Assembly (NCBI GenBank): GCA_902795355.1
Contig: CADBKZ010000003.1
Coordinates: forward strand, 62,001 to 126,000
Length of the DNA: 64,000 bases
Direction: 5' to 3'
DNA from: an uncultured Ruminococcus sp.
Lineage (GTDB): Bacteria > Bacillota > Clostridia > Oscillospirales > CAG-272
Part shown: one piece after another, positions 19,342 to 27,547 of the stretch
Layout: the number at the start of each line of letters is the position of its first letter
How positions within the stretch are numbered: the first letter of the stretch is position 1
The notes under the pieces: generated by a model
The model's database searches: none
What the model was told of the DNA's origin: nothing
What the model saw: the letters and a program-made list of their open reading frames with translations, nothing else
Position numbers and translations under genes: made by a program

Positions 19342-19349
19342 ACCACTGT

Positions 19350-19497
19350 TATCCAAAGACAGCAGGTTTCGGTAAAAGCATGGCTTTCCTGCCGAGGAAA
19401 CGATTTGAATCCTTTCTTTATATATTGAGAGGGAGGGTGTTCGGGTCTTTCTTTGCGGCGCCATGTTTGCCGAAAGAAAGATCTTTTATTTTTCTCA
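19350..19497 (+). promoter_or_regulatory. L10 leader with attenuator hairpin
   Basis: AAAGACAGCAGGT followed by CCTGCCGAGG (19355-19397) is the conserved L10 leader motif that binds the L10(L12)4 complex. Downstream, a hairpin of GGTCTTTCTTT...CGGC with GCCGAAAGAAAGATC (19444-19482) is followed by a U-rich tract and can act as terminator. Excess L10-L12 would favour termination and shut off rplJ-rplL. Confidence 0.85.
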
Positions 19498-19521
19498 ACT
19501 TCACATTGGGAGGTGAAACAA

Positions 19522-20064
19522 ATGCCCAGCAATTCCATTCTTGCGCAAAAGCAGCAGATCGTTGCAGAGCTTGCGGAGCAGATCAAGAATTCCGCCGCGG
19601 GCGTCGTGGTCAACTACCAAGGCATTACGGTGGATAAAGATACCGCGATGCGCAAGGCGCTCCGTCAGGCAGGTGTGAAATACGTGGTTATGAAGAACAC
19701 CATGACCGGCAGAGCTTGCGACGAGGTCGGCTACGGCGAACTGAAACAGTATCTGACCGGCATGACCGCGATTGCGATCAGCGAAAGCGACCCTGTTGCG
19801 GCCGCCAAGGTGCTGAAAGAATACGCCGAGAAAGTGGAATCTTTCCAGATCCTTGCGGGCTATGTGGACGGCAACGTTATTGACGCCGCGTCCGTAAACG
19901 CTCTTGCAGAGATTCCCTCGAAAGAAACGCTTATTGCGAAACTCCTCGGCTCCATCCGTTCTCCCCTTTACAGCTTTGCATACGCTTTGCAGGCTGTTGT
20001 GGATAAGAACGGCGAAGCCGCTCCCGCGGAAGAAGCCCCTGCCGAGGCTCCCGCAGAAGCGTAA
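19522..20064 (+). CDS. rplJ: 50S ribosomal protein L10
   Basis: The ATG at 19522 with GGGAGGTG upstream gives 180 residues. The N-terminal rRNA-binding domain is normal (AAGVVVNYQGITVDKDTAMR, KNTMTGRA). The C-terminal helix that holds L7/L12 dimers is followed by a short Ala/Glu/Pro tail (EEAPAEAPAEA). It forms the base of the stalk that recruits translation GTPases. An upstream in-frame ATG at 19453 lies in the attenuator and is rejected. Confidence 0.96.
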   Translation: MPSNSILAQKQQIVAELAEQIKNSAAGVVVNYQGITVDKDTAMRKALRQAGVKYVVMKNTMTGRACDEVGYGELKQYLTGMTAIAISESDPVAAAKVLKEYAEKVESFQILAGYVDGNVIDAASVNALAEIPSKETLIAKLLGSIRSPLYSFAYALQAVVDKNGEAAPAEEAPAEAPAEA

Positions 20065-20163
20065 ACCGCAAATCCGGCAAACGCGCGGGACGTTCTCCCG
20101 CCGGTTCCCGATCCCGTTTGATCGGTACATTGAAAATCAAAATTGATTTTGGAGGTAATTAAA

Positions 20164-20544
20164 ATGGCATCCGAAAAGATTACAAACATTCTCGAGGAGA
20201 TCAAATCCCTCACCATTCTGGAGCTCTCCGACCTTGTTAAGGCCGTTGAGGAAGAATTCGGCGTTTCCGCCGCCGCTCCCGTTGGCGTGGTTGCCGCCGC
20301 AGGCGCCGCTCCTGCCGCCGCTGCCGAAGAAAAGACCGAGTTCGACGTAATTCTCGCCAACTTCGGCGCAAACAAGCTGAACGTGATCAAAGCTGTTCGC
20401 GAGATCACCGGTCTTGGCCTGAAAGACGCGAAAGACCTTGTTGAGGCCGCTCCGAAGCCCGTGAAAGAGGGCGTTTCCAAGGACGAGGCCGAGAAGGTCA
20501 AAGCCGCTCTCACCGAGGCAGGCGCAACCGTCGAGATCAAATAA
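20164..20544 (+). CDS. rplL: 50S ribosomal protein L7/L12
   Basis: The ATG at 20164 with GGAGG upstream gives 126 residues. The N-terminal dimerisation domain, an Ala-rich hinge (about residues 38-55) and the C-terminal factor-binding domain ([20 protein letters not shown], then [16 protein letters not shown]) are all present. It lies 99 bp after rplJ in the usual order. Confidence 0.97.
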   Translation: MASEKITNILEEIKSLTILELSDLVKAVEEEFGVSAAAPVGVVAAAGAAPAAAAEEKTEFDVILANFGANKLNVIKAVREITGLGLKDAKDLVEAAPKPVKEGVSKDEAEKVKAALTEAGATVEIK

Positions 20545-20580
20545 TCTCGCCCCCATATTTCATCTGTCTGCGATAACGGA

Positions 20581-20616
20581 AAAACGGCCGCCGATGCTTC
20601 GGCGGCCGTTTTTCTT
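20581..20616 (+). terminator. intrinsic terminator after rplL
   Basis: AAACGGCCGCCGA pairs perfectly with TCGGCGGCCGTTT around a 4-nt loop (TGCT), followed by five T and a T-rich tail. Confidence 0.92.
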
Positions 20617-20700
20617 GTTTCCATTTTTCGGAATAAATATTGTTCTTTTTCTTCTTTTTTCGACAATATCCACCTAAAAACAGATGAAAAGTCGGTGTTT

Positions 20701-21685
20701 TTAAAGATTCATCAGCAGTGTTTTCATTGCTCGCGCCATTGCGGTTGCGTAATGCTCCAGATCCAGAACGGAGAAAAGGTAGCGATCCGACGCGGGATCC
20801 GCCTGCCAAGTTACATGGCCGTCGAGCGAGCATTCGATCCGCACGGGCGAAAAACCGAATACCGCGTTCGGGTCGCCCGCTTCTGTCAGGTTTCCGTTCC
20901 GATCCACGCTTTTTTCCGACGCCGGAAAGAATCCCCGCCGTTGACCACATATTGCGCGGCATTGCGCAAAAATGCTCCAACAGCGCGGGGTCAACCGGCC
21001 GGTCCAGAACATCGAGCCAATTGGAAGCGGTCTCCCGATTCAGCATGGAAAGAAAGAAATTTTGCATGGCGGGCGAAAGGTCCCGCAGGATCTCTCCCAT
21101 TGTAAAGCTGTAAAAGGTCCCGTATTGCGAAACGATCCATTGCCCGCCGTGGCGTTCGTTGGCGCGCTCGAAGCACGGACACCAATATACCGGACACGGC
21201 GCAGAGAAAATATCATGGTAGGAGCGGGGATCGAGGCAAACGTTCCATTCCAAAAAGCCGTTTTCAATGCCGGACCCCGCGTTGAGGTAAATTCCCGCGC
21301 ATTTTTCGCGGAACAAATCGGGATCCTGCCGCAAAGCAACGGCAATATCGCGGCTGGAACCGACGATGTGAACGTTGACTTTTTCTCGGCTTGCGAGCAG
21401 CGTTTCCCGCAACAAAGCCGAGCCGCCGGACAACGCCTCGGGATGGGAATCGGGCGCGCCGATTCCAACGGGAACGCAACCGCCCGTCAGCAGGTTCAAC
21501 TGCGCAACCGAGGAAAGGTCGGGGTTGCGGCCTTTCCCGCGCTGTGCCGCCGGCGGCATATCGATCATGATGCCAGCGAGTTTGTGTAACCCCATTTTCT
21601 GCAAAGCAAACTGACAGGCGAGGTCAAAATGGTCGTCGGGGTCGTTATGCGGCCGAAAAAGATCGGTTTCATGAATGGTCAGCAC
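20701..21685 (-). pseudogene. nucleoside-hydrolase-like protein, frameshifted
   Basis: The gene starts at GTG 21685 with GAGGAG upstream, 15 bp after the GHL6/GH29-like gene. The N-terminal motif NDPDDHFDLA resembles the Asp cluster of inosine-uridine nucleoside hydrolases, and VGSSRDIAVAL, IYLNAGSG and EWNVCLDP further suggest a hydrolase of that fold. Reading in this frame fails after about residue 258: at a run of six A on the coding strand (20915-20910) the coding pattern passes to the +1 frame, which then runs cleanly (SVDRNGNLTEAGDPNAVFGF and on) to a stop at 20701. One A less would restore a single 327-residue protein. It is either a true inactivation, a variable homopolymer, or a sequencing error. 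Substrate is unknown; identification is tentative. Confidence 0.6.
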
Positions 21686-21700
21686 GGTGAATCTCCTCTT

Positions 21701-23665
21701 TCAAAAGCTGATTTCAATTGCTTCATGGATGGCGACGCGGTCAACGGTCAGCTTCAAAAGTCCGTTTTCATAGGTAAACGGCAGCTGCTCGTTTTTCGGG
21801 AGCAACCGCGCCGAAACGGGCTTGCGGCCAAGGCGGTATTCCACCGCAATCGGCCCGACCGGCGGAATTTCATCAAACGTTTTGGTTTTTCCCTCGGCGC
21901 GCTTGGCGTTTTTCTCCGCGCGGTGTTCGCCCGCGGTGTTCAGCAAATGAAGATAGGTTTTTCCGTCCTTCTCCATCAGGGCGACGTCCACATAGCGGGT
22001 GCCGTGAACCGAGAGTTTCCGGTTTGCCCGCGCCAATGCTTCGCCAACAAACGAGCGCAGCTGCGCGGTGCGGTCTCCCTCGTATTCCTTGCCGATGTCG
22101 AACGGCGCGGCAACGATCCTTCCTTTTCCGTAGGATACCTCGATCAGGCTCGGCACATCCGGCTCCGTCACCTTTTGCGGCGGCGGGTTGGCAACGCTCG
22201 GGTCACCCACGCTCCGAATCGGATTCATAACATTCAGAACGGTTGCGGACGTGGTCAGTTTGCAGAACGGCTGCATCATCAGCGCGCGCAGTCCGCCGCC
22301 ACGGATTACGGCGAAATCGTCGGTTTCCATTGCCGAAATTCCGAGTTCCTCGCGGAAAGCGGAAACCGTTTTCATGCCCGAAAGGAACAAAGTTCCCCCG
22401 TTTTGGGCATACGCAAGCAGCTGCGCGCGAACATCCGGCTCCAATTCCGCGCATTCGGAAAGCGCGAGCATGGAAAACGAATCGAGATCGTTCAGGCGGG
22501 ACGGCATCAGCACTTCCACAGACGCCTGATTATCGAGCAAAGCGCAGGTCAGGCCGCGCAAACTCGTCAGATAGTCGCAATGCGGGCCGAAAACAGGCTC
22601 GCGCCCATGGTAATACGACGCTTTGGAATACACCACGCCGACCTCGTGGATCGGGCTTGCCCGATGGCAGAACGACCGCCGCTCGCGGCAAAACTCCGCA
22701 ACTTCGCGCAGCACGGGAACCACCCAATCGTTTTGGAGCGTTTTTTTCGCTTCCTGCATGTGGTAAACCTGAAAACCGCCGCCCAGCATGATAACGGCCG
22801 CCGCTTCCTGTTTGAGCTGTTCGGCGGGCTTGACATAATGCACGGGATAGCTGAACCCCCAAGCCATCAGATCCCACGGGCGGCCGAAGGAAGCCACCGC
22901 GCGGGCGTCAACGCGCGCGTGGTCCACCGCGTCGTTCGGGGAAAGATCGCCCGAAATAAAGTCGGTAATGGCAACATCTTCCGGCATTTGAAGCGTGTTG
23001 CACCAATTGGACGTAATCTCAAAATTCGGCGCGACCTCTTTCACCGCCCGAATATACCGGCCGACGTAGCGCGCAAACTCTTCCCGCAGAAACTGCCGGA
23101 AAGCGGGAAAATCGGGGTCGTTCGGCTGGGGAATCTCTTTTCCGTAGGCTTTTTTCGCCCCCTCGGAATAATCGGGGTTCACGCACCAGCAATCGCCGTC
23201 GATCCACGCGCCGTCCAACCCGTAATCCGCGGCGATCTCGCGCAGCTGCGGAATCAGGAGTTTTTCCTCGTAGTCCCCGAAGAAGGACATAAACCGCGGG
23301 TCCGGCGCGCCGTTCTTTTGCACAATTGCCCATTCGGGGTGCTTTGCGGCCTGATAGCTGTCCCAAACGCCGCTGTAATGCGCGAAAAGCGGAATTTGAT
23401 ACTCTTTTGTAATCTTTCGCCAAGCCGCCAGAATATCGCTTGCAATCTCCGGCGCGGGTTGGCCGATTTTGGTGGGATAACTGCTGTACCCGGGGTGCCC
23501 CTTGCTATCCACCTGAATAAAATCGGGCTTCACTTCCCGACAAATTTCATGAACCAACGACGCGTCAAACGCTTCCCCGATGCCCGTGGTTCGCTCGTTG
23601 GCGTGCATATCGAAATGCAGGCCGAAAAAACAATCCTTGCGCGATTTCATATCACTTTCCCCCAT
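21701..23665 (-). CDS. glycoside hydrolase, GH29/GHL6-like TIM barrel with GATase-like domain
   Basis: The ATG at 23665 follows GGAGGGG by nine bases and gives 654 residues; ATG 23650 is a shorter alternative. The N-terminal barrel begins with FFGLHFDMHANERTTGIG and contains an alpha-fucosidase/GHL6-like series (WDSYQAAKHPEWA; DYGLDGAWIDGDCW with Asp residues in the nucleophile region; AWGFSYPVHY). The middle (VGVVYSKASYY, CALLDNQASVEVLMPSRLND) looks like the beta-galactosidase-trimerisation GATase-like domain. A beta-sandwich end (YVDVALMEKDGKTYLHLLN) follows. No signal peptide is present, so it probably acts inside the cell on an imported oligosaccharide. The substrate cannot be stated. Confidence 0.65.
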   Translation of the reverse strand: MGESDMKSRKDCFFGLHFDMHANERTTGIGEAFDASLVHEICREVKPDFIQVDSKGHPGYSSYPTKIGQPAPEIASDILAAWRKITKEYQIPLFAHYSGVWDSYQAAKHPEWAIVQKNGAPDPRFMSFFGDYEEKLLIPQLREIAADYGLDGAWIDGDCWCVNPDYSEGAKKAYGKEIPQPNDPDFPAFRQFLREEFARYVGRYIRAVKEVAPNFEITSNWCNTLQMPEDVAITDFISGDLSPNDAVDHARVDARAVASFGRPWDLMAWGFSYPVHYVKPAEQLKQEAAAVIMLGGGFQVYHMQEAKKTLQNDWVVPVLREVAEFCRERRSFCHRASPIHEVGVVYSKASYYHGREPVFGPHCDYLTSLRGLTCALLDNQASVEVLMPSRLNDLDSFSMLALSECAELEPDVRAQLLAYAQNGGTLFLSGMKTVSAFREELGISAMETDDFAVIRGGGLRALMMQPFCKLTTSATVLNVMNPIRSVGDPSVANPPPQKVTEPDVPSLIEVSYGKGRIVAAPFDIGKEYEGDRTAQLRSFVGEALARANRKLSVHGTRYVDVALMEKDGKTYLHLLNTAGEHRAEKNAKRAEGKTKTFDEIPPVGPIAVEYRLGRKPVSARLLPKNEQLPFTYENGLLKLTVDRVAIHEAIEISF

Positions 23666-23718
23666 ACGGAATCCCCTCCGGAAACCGACTCCCGACGGCT
23701 TTTGAATCGGACATTTCA

Positions 23719-23747
23719 ATTATAAAAGAAATCTTGTTTTTTGTCAA
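23719..23747 (-). promoter_or_regulatory. sigma-A promoter of the glycosidase/nucleoside-hydrolase-like operon
   Basis: TTGACA (23747-23742), 17-bp spacer and TATAAT (23724-23719) on the minus strand, giving a leader of about 45 nt. No operator was recognised. Confidence 0.88.
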
Positions 23748-23808
23748 GCGGAAAATGAAAAAAAGGAACTTTTTGCTAACCGAAATTCCTTTTTTGTGAA
23801 AAGGGGTC

Positions 23809-23849
23809 AAAAAAAACGGTCGCCCCGCCGGATTTTCCGGCGGGGCGAC
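23809..23849 (-). terminator. strong terminator between accessory island and core genes
   Basis: A perfect 13-bp stem (23819-23831 with 23837-23849, GTCGCCCCGCCGG arm) and 5-nt loop precede eight T on the minus strand. It ends minus-strand transcription from the recombinase fragment. The plus-strand side is also T-rich. Confidence 0.9.
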
Positions 23850-23881
23850 TACTTTTTGCTTTTATCGGTTCAATCAGCCTT

Positions 23882-24997
23882 TCAGGGCTGCCTGTGAAGT
23901 ACTCCCCGTTGAAATGCGTTTTTACCAACTTCTTCAACTTCCGTGAAGTACTGATTATGAAAAAAAGTAGGTAACACCTCATTATCCTGAATGCTTTTTA
24001 CATCCAACGATAATGTATTTTTCCTTCCGACTATCGAACAAAAAGTTTGGTGATAATTCTCGTCGTCAAGTGTAAGATACCAACTGAAGCGCCTTCCGTC
24101 TTCCTCGGCAACGATTGCCGCGACAAGCTCTTCGATAATCTCTTTTGGAACTTTTCCTTCTTTAAACGTGGTCAGCTGATTCAGCCTTGACTCTATTCTA
24201 TTTAGATCGATAATTGTTCTTGTTTCAATTTTATCATTATCTGCGACAGAAGTTAAGTCTTTTTGAATTGAAGCTATCTCTTTCTCACATTTCTCTTTTA
24301 AAACCAAATATTCGTCTTTCCCTATCTCTCCATCTGCTCTCATACAGATAAGATTATTCAGTCTGCCCTTTGCTCTTTCAAGTTTTCCTTCTAACCCTGC
24401 AATCTCTTCTTTGGAAACAGCAGTGTCTGAAACATAATTCCTGTTAACCATATCGTATGCTTGTAAAACGGCATCTTTCTTGTCAGTCCATATCCTACTA
24501 AAAATCGATGAAGCCATAACATCAAACTTCCAATCGCAAACCATGTGACCATCACAGTATCCTTCCGGATCAAGACCGTTTTCTATACGCTTCGTTCGTG
24601 TGCCGTTATTGACCGCATTATAGCATCTATATCCATAAGACCAAGTTCCATCTTTCCGTTGATGCCATCTGTTCTTACGGAATTTTGAGCCGCAGACACA
24701 TCTTAATTTGTGCAAAAAAGGATCGTCAGTTTGTTTTTTACCAATATTACGTGTTCTGCCATTCAGGTTTGTATATTTCAGCGATTTACTTCTTCTGAGT
24801 TCGTTACAATAATTCCAAAGCTCCTCAGACACGATTGGCTCAAAATCTCCTTTGATATAGAGATATGAGTTCTCATCGAGGTTTTTGATCCTCTTTTGAT
24901 CAAGGTAATTATTGCAGAATGATTTCAAATAGCATTTATATCCTTTATAAGTTGCATTTCTTAAAATCCGACTGACTTTAGAGCAAGACCAATTCAC
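23882..24997 (-). pseudogene. large serine recombinase, catalytic domain missing
   Basis: The 371-residue remnant starts abruptly at WSCSKVSRILRNATYKGY, which is the start of the Recombinase domain. A zinc-ribbon follows (RCVCGSKF and later cysteines, about residues 99-150), then a long coiled coil (about 190-250) and C-terminal segment. The N-terminal resolvase domain with the nucleophilic Ser is absent. Upstream the sequence passes directly into a VirB4/PrgI-type gene. It is therefore a deletion product and cannot recombine DNA by itself. Codon use is AT-rich unlike the core genes. An in-frame GTG at 24997 exists, but expression is doubtful. Confidence 0.85.
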
Positions 24998-25583
24998 ATT
25001 TCCTATCCCGCTTGATCGCCTGAATGCTTTCGTTCTCCAAGCTGTCTTTGACCGCGTTCAATTTTTCAAACAGGTCGCCCGAAAACTTGTCGAGCGTTAC
25101 GGGACGGTCGATTTTCACAATCTCCGCGGACTGCGTTCCGTCCAAGAGCTTCAAAGCGTTTGCGAGGTATTCGATGTCGATGTTCTGTTGTATCACGTCC
25201 TCGATGCCGAAATTCTTTTGCCCGATCTTGATCACTCTTCCGTGGAAGCCGTTGTTGTAGTCGATCAGACCGTTATCCTTGACGTCTTTCAGCCCGAAAA
25301 GGCTTTCGACTCGTTCTTTTTCTTTGCTTGCCGTTTTTGTGTATTGCTTTTTAGCGAAAATAAATCGCACGTTTTCAAACAGGATCGAATATAAAATCCC
25401 GTCCTGCGTGGGCATGAACATCACGACTGCGGCAAGCCCCATTATGACTGCTATCGCCCACTTCCCTGCGGTAATGCTGACAAAGATAATTGCAAACACG
25501 ATCAGCGCGACGATGATGTCCTTCATCGAATAGCATTTCCACACGGTGTTTTTGACTTTGATTTTTTTCGGAATGATCCTCAT
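24978..25583 (-). pseudogene. PrgI/VirB4-type conjugation protein, N-terminal stub
   Basis: The ATG at 25583 with AGAGGAAT upstream gives 201 residues. It has a basic start (MRIIPKKIKVKNTVWK), two adjacent membrane helices (residues about 22-57), a linker, and the beginning of a VirB4/TraE-like domain (GLKDVKDNGLIDYNNGFHGR). The Walker motifs of the ATPase are missing. The frame runs into foreign sequence near residue 195 and stops at 24978, inside the recombinase fragment. In conjugative elements of Clostridia this gene follows the VirB6-like gene, as it does here apart from the inserted toxin-antitoxin pair. Confidence 0.75.
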
Positions 25584-25607
25584 TTTATTCCTCTTTTTTA
25601 AAAATAT

Positions 25608-25648
25608 TGTACGAAACCGTTGACAAATTCGTACATAAATGATATAAT
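25608..25648 (+). promoter_or_regulatory. toxin-antitoxin promoter with palindromic operator
   Basis: TTGACA (25620-25625), a 17-bp spacer and TATAAT (25643-25648) are consensus. An 8-bp inverted repeat, TGTACGAA (25608-25615) and TTCGTACA (25628-25635), brackets the -35 box. This is where an antitoxin dimer would bind to repress its own operon. Confidence 0.85.
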
Positions 25649-25683
25649 AATAGTGCATAATAAGGCAAAGGAGGTGCCATGCC

Positions 25684-25899
25684 ATGTCCATTACTGCAAC
25701 TGAGCTGAAAGAAAATTTGAGTAAATACCTTCTTCTTTCAGTTACACAGGACATTTTCATCACAAAAAACGGAAAGGTGATTTCCAAGCTCACTAACCCT
25801 TTTCAGAACAGAGTCGATATTGCAAAATCCTTATTTGGCTCAGTTCCGGATACCGTCTCTTTAGAAGAAACGAAACGTGAGAGGATTGAAAATCTATGA
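25684..25899 (+). CDS. Phd/YefM-like antitoxin
   Basis: The 71-residue protein starts MSITATELKENLSKYLLLS and continues DIFITKNGKVISKLTNPF, the pattern of Phd/YefM/AbrB-type antitoxin DNA-binding domains (TATELKxNLSKYL). The C-terminal half (SVPDTVSLEETKRERIENL) should wrap the toxin. GGAGGTGCCATGCC precedes it. Its stop overlaps the toxin start by 4 bp. It should neutralise the PIN toxin and repress the operon through the palindrome at the promoter. Confidence 0.85.
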   Translation: MSITATELKENLSKYLLLSVTQDIFITKNGKVISKLTNPFQNRVDIAKSLFGSVPDTVSLEETKRERIENL

Positions 25900-26318
25900 G
25901 AGCTTTGATTGACACCTGCGTAATCATTGACGCGCTTCAGGACAGAAAGCCATTCTCTGATGACAGCAAGCAGATTTTCCTTCATGCAGCAAACAACATT
26001 TTTGGCGGCTTTATCACAGCAAAATCCGTAACCGACATTTATTATCTAATCCACAAAACAACTCATGACAATGTAAAAACGAGAGAAATTATCAATAAGT
26101 TGTTTTCCTTGTTTGACATTCTGGATACCACAGGAATGGATTGTAAAAAAGCAATCCTTTCGGATACTCCTGATTATGAAGACGCGGTGATGATTGAATC
26201 TGCTTTGCGCGATGAACTTGACTGTATCGTCACCAGAAATGAACGTGATTATGGAAAATCCCCTGTAAAAATCTATTCCCCGAAGCAATTTATTGAACTG
26301 CTTTCCCAAGATCTGTGA
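25896..26318 (+). CDS. PIN-domain toxin (VapC-like ribonuclease)
   Basis: The 140-residue protein has the PIN fold acidic residues: Asp6 in MRALIDTCVIIDAL, Glu and Asp in DYEDAVMIESAL (about residues 95-100), and Asp/Asn in DCIVTRNERDY (about residues 111-121). These coordinate Mg2+ in VapC-type ribonucleases that cut RNA. It is the second gene of a typical type II module and is followed at once by its own terminator. The module lies plus-strand inside a minus-strand conjugation operon. Confidence 0.87.
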   Translation: MRALIDTCVIIDALQDRKPFSDDSKQIFLHAANNIFGGFITAKSVTDIYYLIHKTTHDNVKTREIINKLFSLFDILDTTGMDCKKAILSDTPDYEDAVMIESALRDELDCIVTRNERDYGKSPVKIYSPKQFIELLSQDL

Positions 26319-26323
26319 TCTTT

Positions 26324-26351
26324 GCCCCTCGATTTCGAGGGGCTTTCTTTT
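26324..26351 (+). terminator. terminator of the toxin-antitoxin operon
   Basis: GCCCCTCGA (26324-26332) pairs with TCGAGGGGC (26335-26343), followed by TTTCTTTT. The tail overlaps the stop codon of the convergent VirB6-like gene. Confidence 0.85.
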
Positions 26352-27531
26352 ATACAGTCAGACCTTCTTTATCCGTGCTTTCGCTTTTCTCCTCAACGTA
26401 TTTTTCATTACTGTCATTTTTGCTCCCGCCATCGCCCTTTCCTTTATGATGATGTGCCGCGTGAGACGCGCCACGGATCAGTTTGGTCGCCGCACCGATT
26501 GTCATCGCGCTGGCAATTCTTCCGCCGTAGAACGCGCTCCGTAAAAAGCCTCCGCCTGCGTGCATATCGTCTGCCTGACCGAACAGTCTCGCAAACAGAT
26601 GTTGCCCCGCCGGGATCATCATTGCGCCGCCGATAATCATAAAGATTAAAAACAGCCCATTCCCGAACCCGGATATACCGTCAATCTTCATCTTCGTTAT
26701 GATCGGCAGCAAAAGAATAAAGACGTTGACTGAGAACACTGCGCCGTAAGCAAGCACGATCTTCGTGATGAACGATTCTCTCCATACCTTAAACCGTGCG
26801 CCGTCGTCAAGCGGCAACGTTGACATTGAAACGGGCATGACGATATACAAGAAAATGATCTCGTACACGCGCTTTGCCAGATTCAAGACCGCCACAAGAA
26901 GCGAAATCATCACGCCGACAGACGCAACAAGCGACGGAACGTATAAAAATTTGTCGGGGTTAATCATGCCGGTATTCTGCCAATCAACAGGCCAGATACC
27001 GAACGCCGCCGTGCTGTAATCGCCCATAATTTCTCTGACGGTCAAGGTTGATACGTCCGCTTCCGCGATGGAATAGCCGTTGATCCAACCGTCGCCAACG
27101 CAAGCATTGAAAAGCGCGTTCGAGAGTTTCGTTGTGTTTTCGATCTGGAAGATCCTCGACACCAGAACGAGAACCGAGTTGGAAATCAGAATTCCCAAGA
27201 CGACCACCGCGAGCATTGCCATCGTACCGAGAAGCGCCAAAAAGAACTTCCCGACGATCGTGGAAAGATTGCGGTTGTTCGCGATCATATTCTTGATGAT
27301 CGCCGCTATCGTGAAAATAGCCGTCAGCCCTACCGCCAAGATAAACACGCACCAGAAGATAGTCCCGACCGACGTTTGCGCCGCCAAGTGTTCGATGATG
27401 TTGACTTTCTGACCGTGGTACGTCACGTCCGTTACGCCTGCGACTGCCGAGAAGATCTCCATCAAGCCGTCACACAATCGCAAGAGCCATAGAAACAGCT
27501 GCAATACGATTTCCTGTAAAAAAATAATCAT
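26350..27531 (-). CDS. VirB6/TrbL-like conjugation membrane protein
   Basis: The 393-residue protein has about seven long hydrophobic helices, an extracytoplasmic loop with GDGWINGYSIAEADVS (about residues 138-160), and a hydrophilic Lys/Ser/Glu-rich C-terminal tail. The block VYEIIFLYIVMPVSMSTLPLDDGARFK and the GGRIASAMTIGAATK end match VirB6/TrbL-type proteins of clostridial integrative conjugative elements. It would form part of the inner-membrane channel of a type IV secretion system. It seems complete, but its ATPase partner is broken. Confidence 0.8.
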   Translation of the reverse strand: MIIFLQEIVLQLFLWLLRLCDGLMEIFSAVAGVTDVTYHGQKVNIIEHLAAQTSVGTIFWCVFILAVGLTAIFTIAAIIKNMIANNRNLSTIVGKFFLALLGTMAMLAVVVLGILISNSVLVLVSRIFQIENTTKLSNALFNACVGDGWINGYSIAEADVSTLTVREIMGDYSTAAFGIWPVDWQNTGMINPDKFLYVPSLVASVGVMISLLVAVLNLAKRVYEIIFLYIVMPVSMSTLPLDDGARFKVWRESFITKIVLAYGAVFSVNVFILLLPIITKMKIDGISGFGNGLFLIFMIIGGAMMIPAGQHLFARLFGQADDMHAGGGFLRSAFYGGRIASAMTIGAATKLIRGASHAAHHHKGKGDGGSKNDSNEKYVEEKSESTDKEGLTV

Positions 27532-27547
27532 TTTCCTGTTCTCTCCT

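Noticed and set aside
20537..20700. C-terminal continuation of the nucleoside-hydrolase-like frame
   Set aside because: After the A6 run this frame gives low-complexity Arg/Gly/Lys sequence and reads through the rplL terminator, whereas the +1 frame keeps a protein-like sequence ending at 20701.
25584..25793. N-terminal extension of the VirB4-type stub
   Set aside because: It would run antisense through the toxin-antitoxin promoter and the antitoxin gene; ATG 25583 has a good ribosome binding site and a PrgI-like start.
26293..26636. Plus-strand ORFs after the toxin gene
   Set aside because: They are antisense to the VirB6-like gene and begin inside the toxin terminator.
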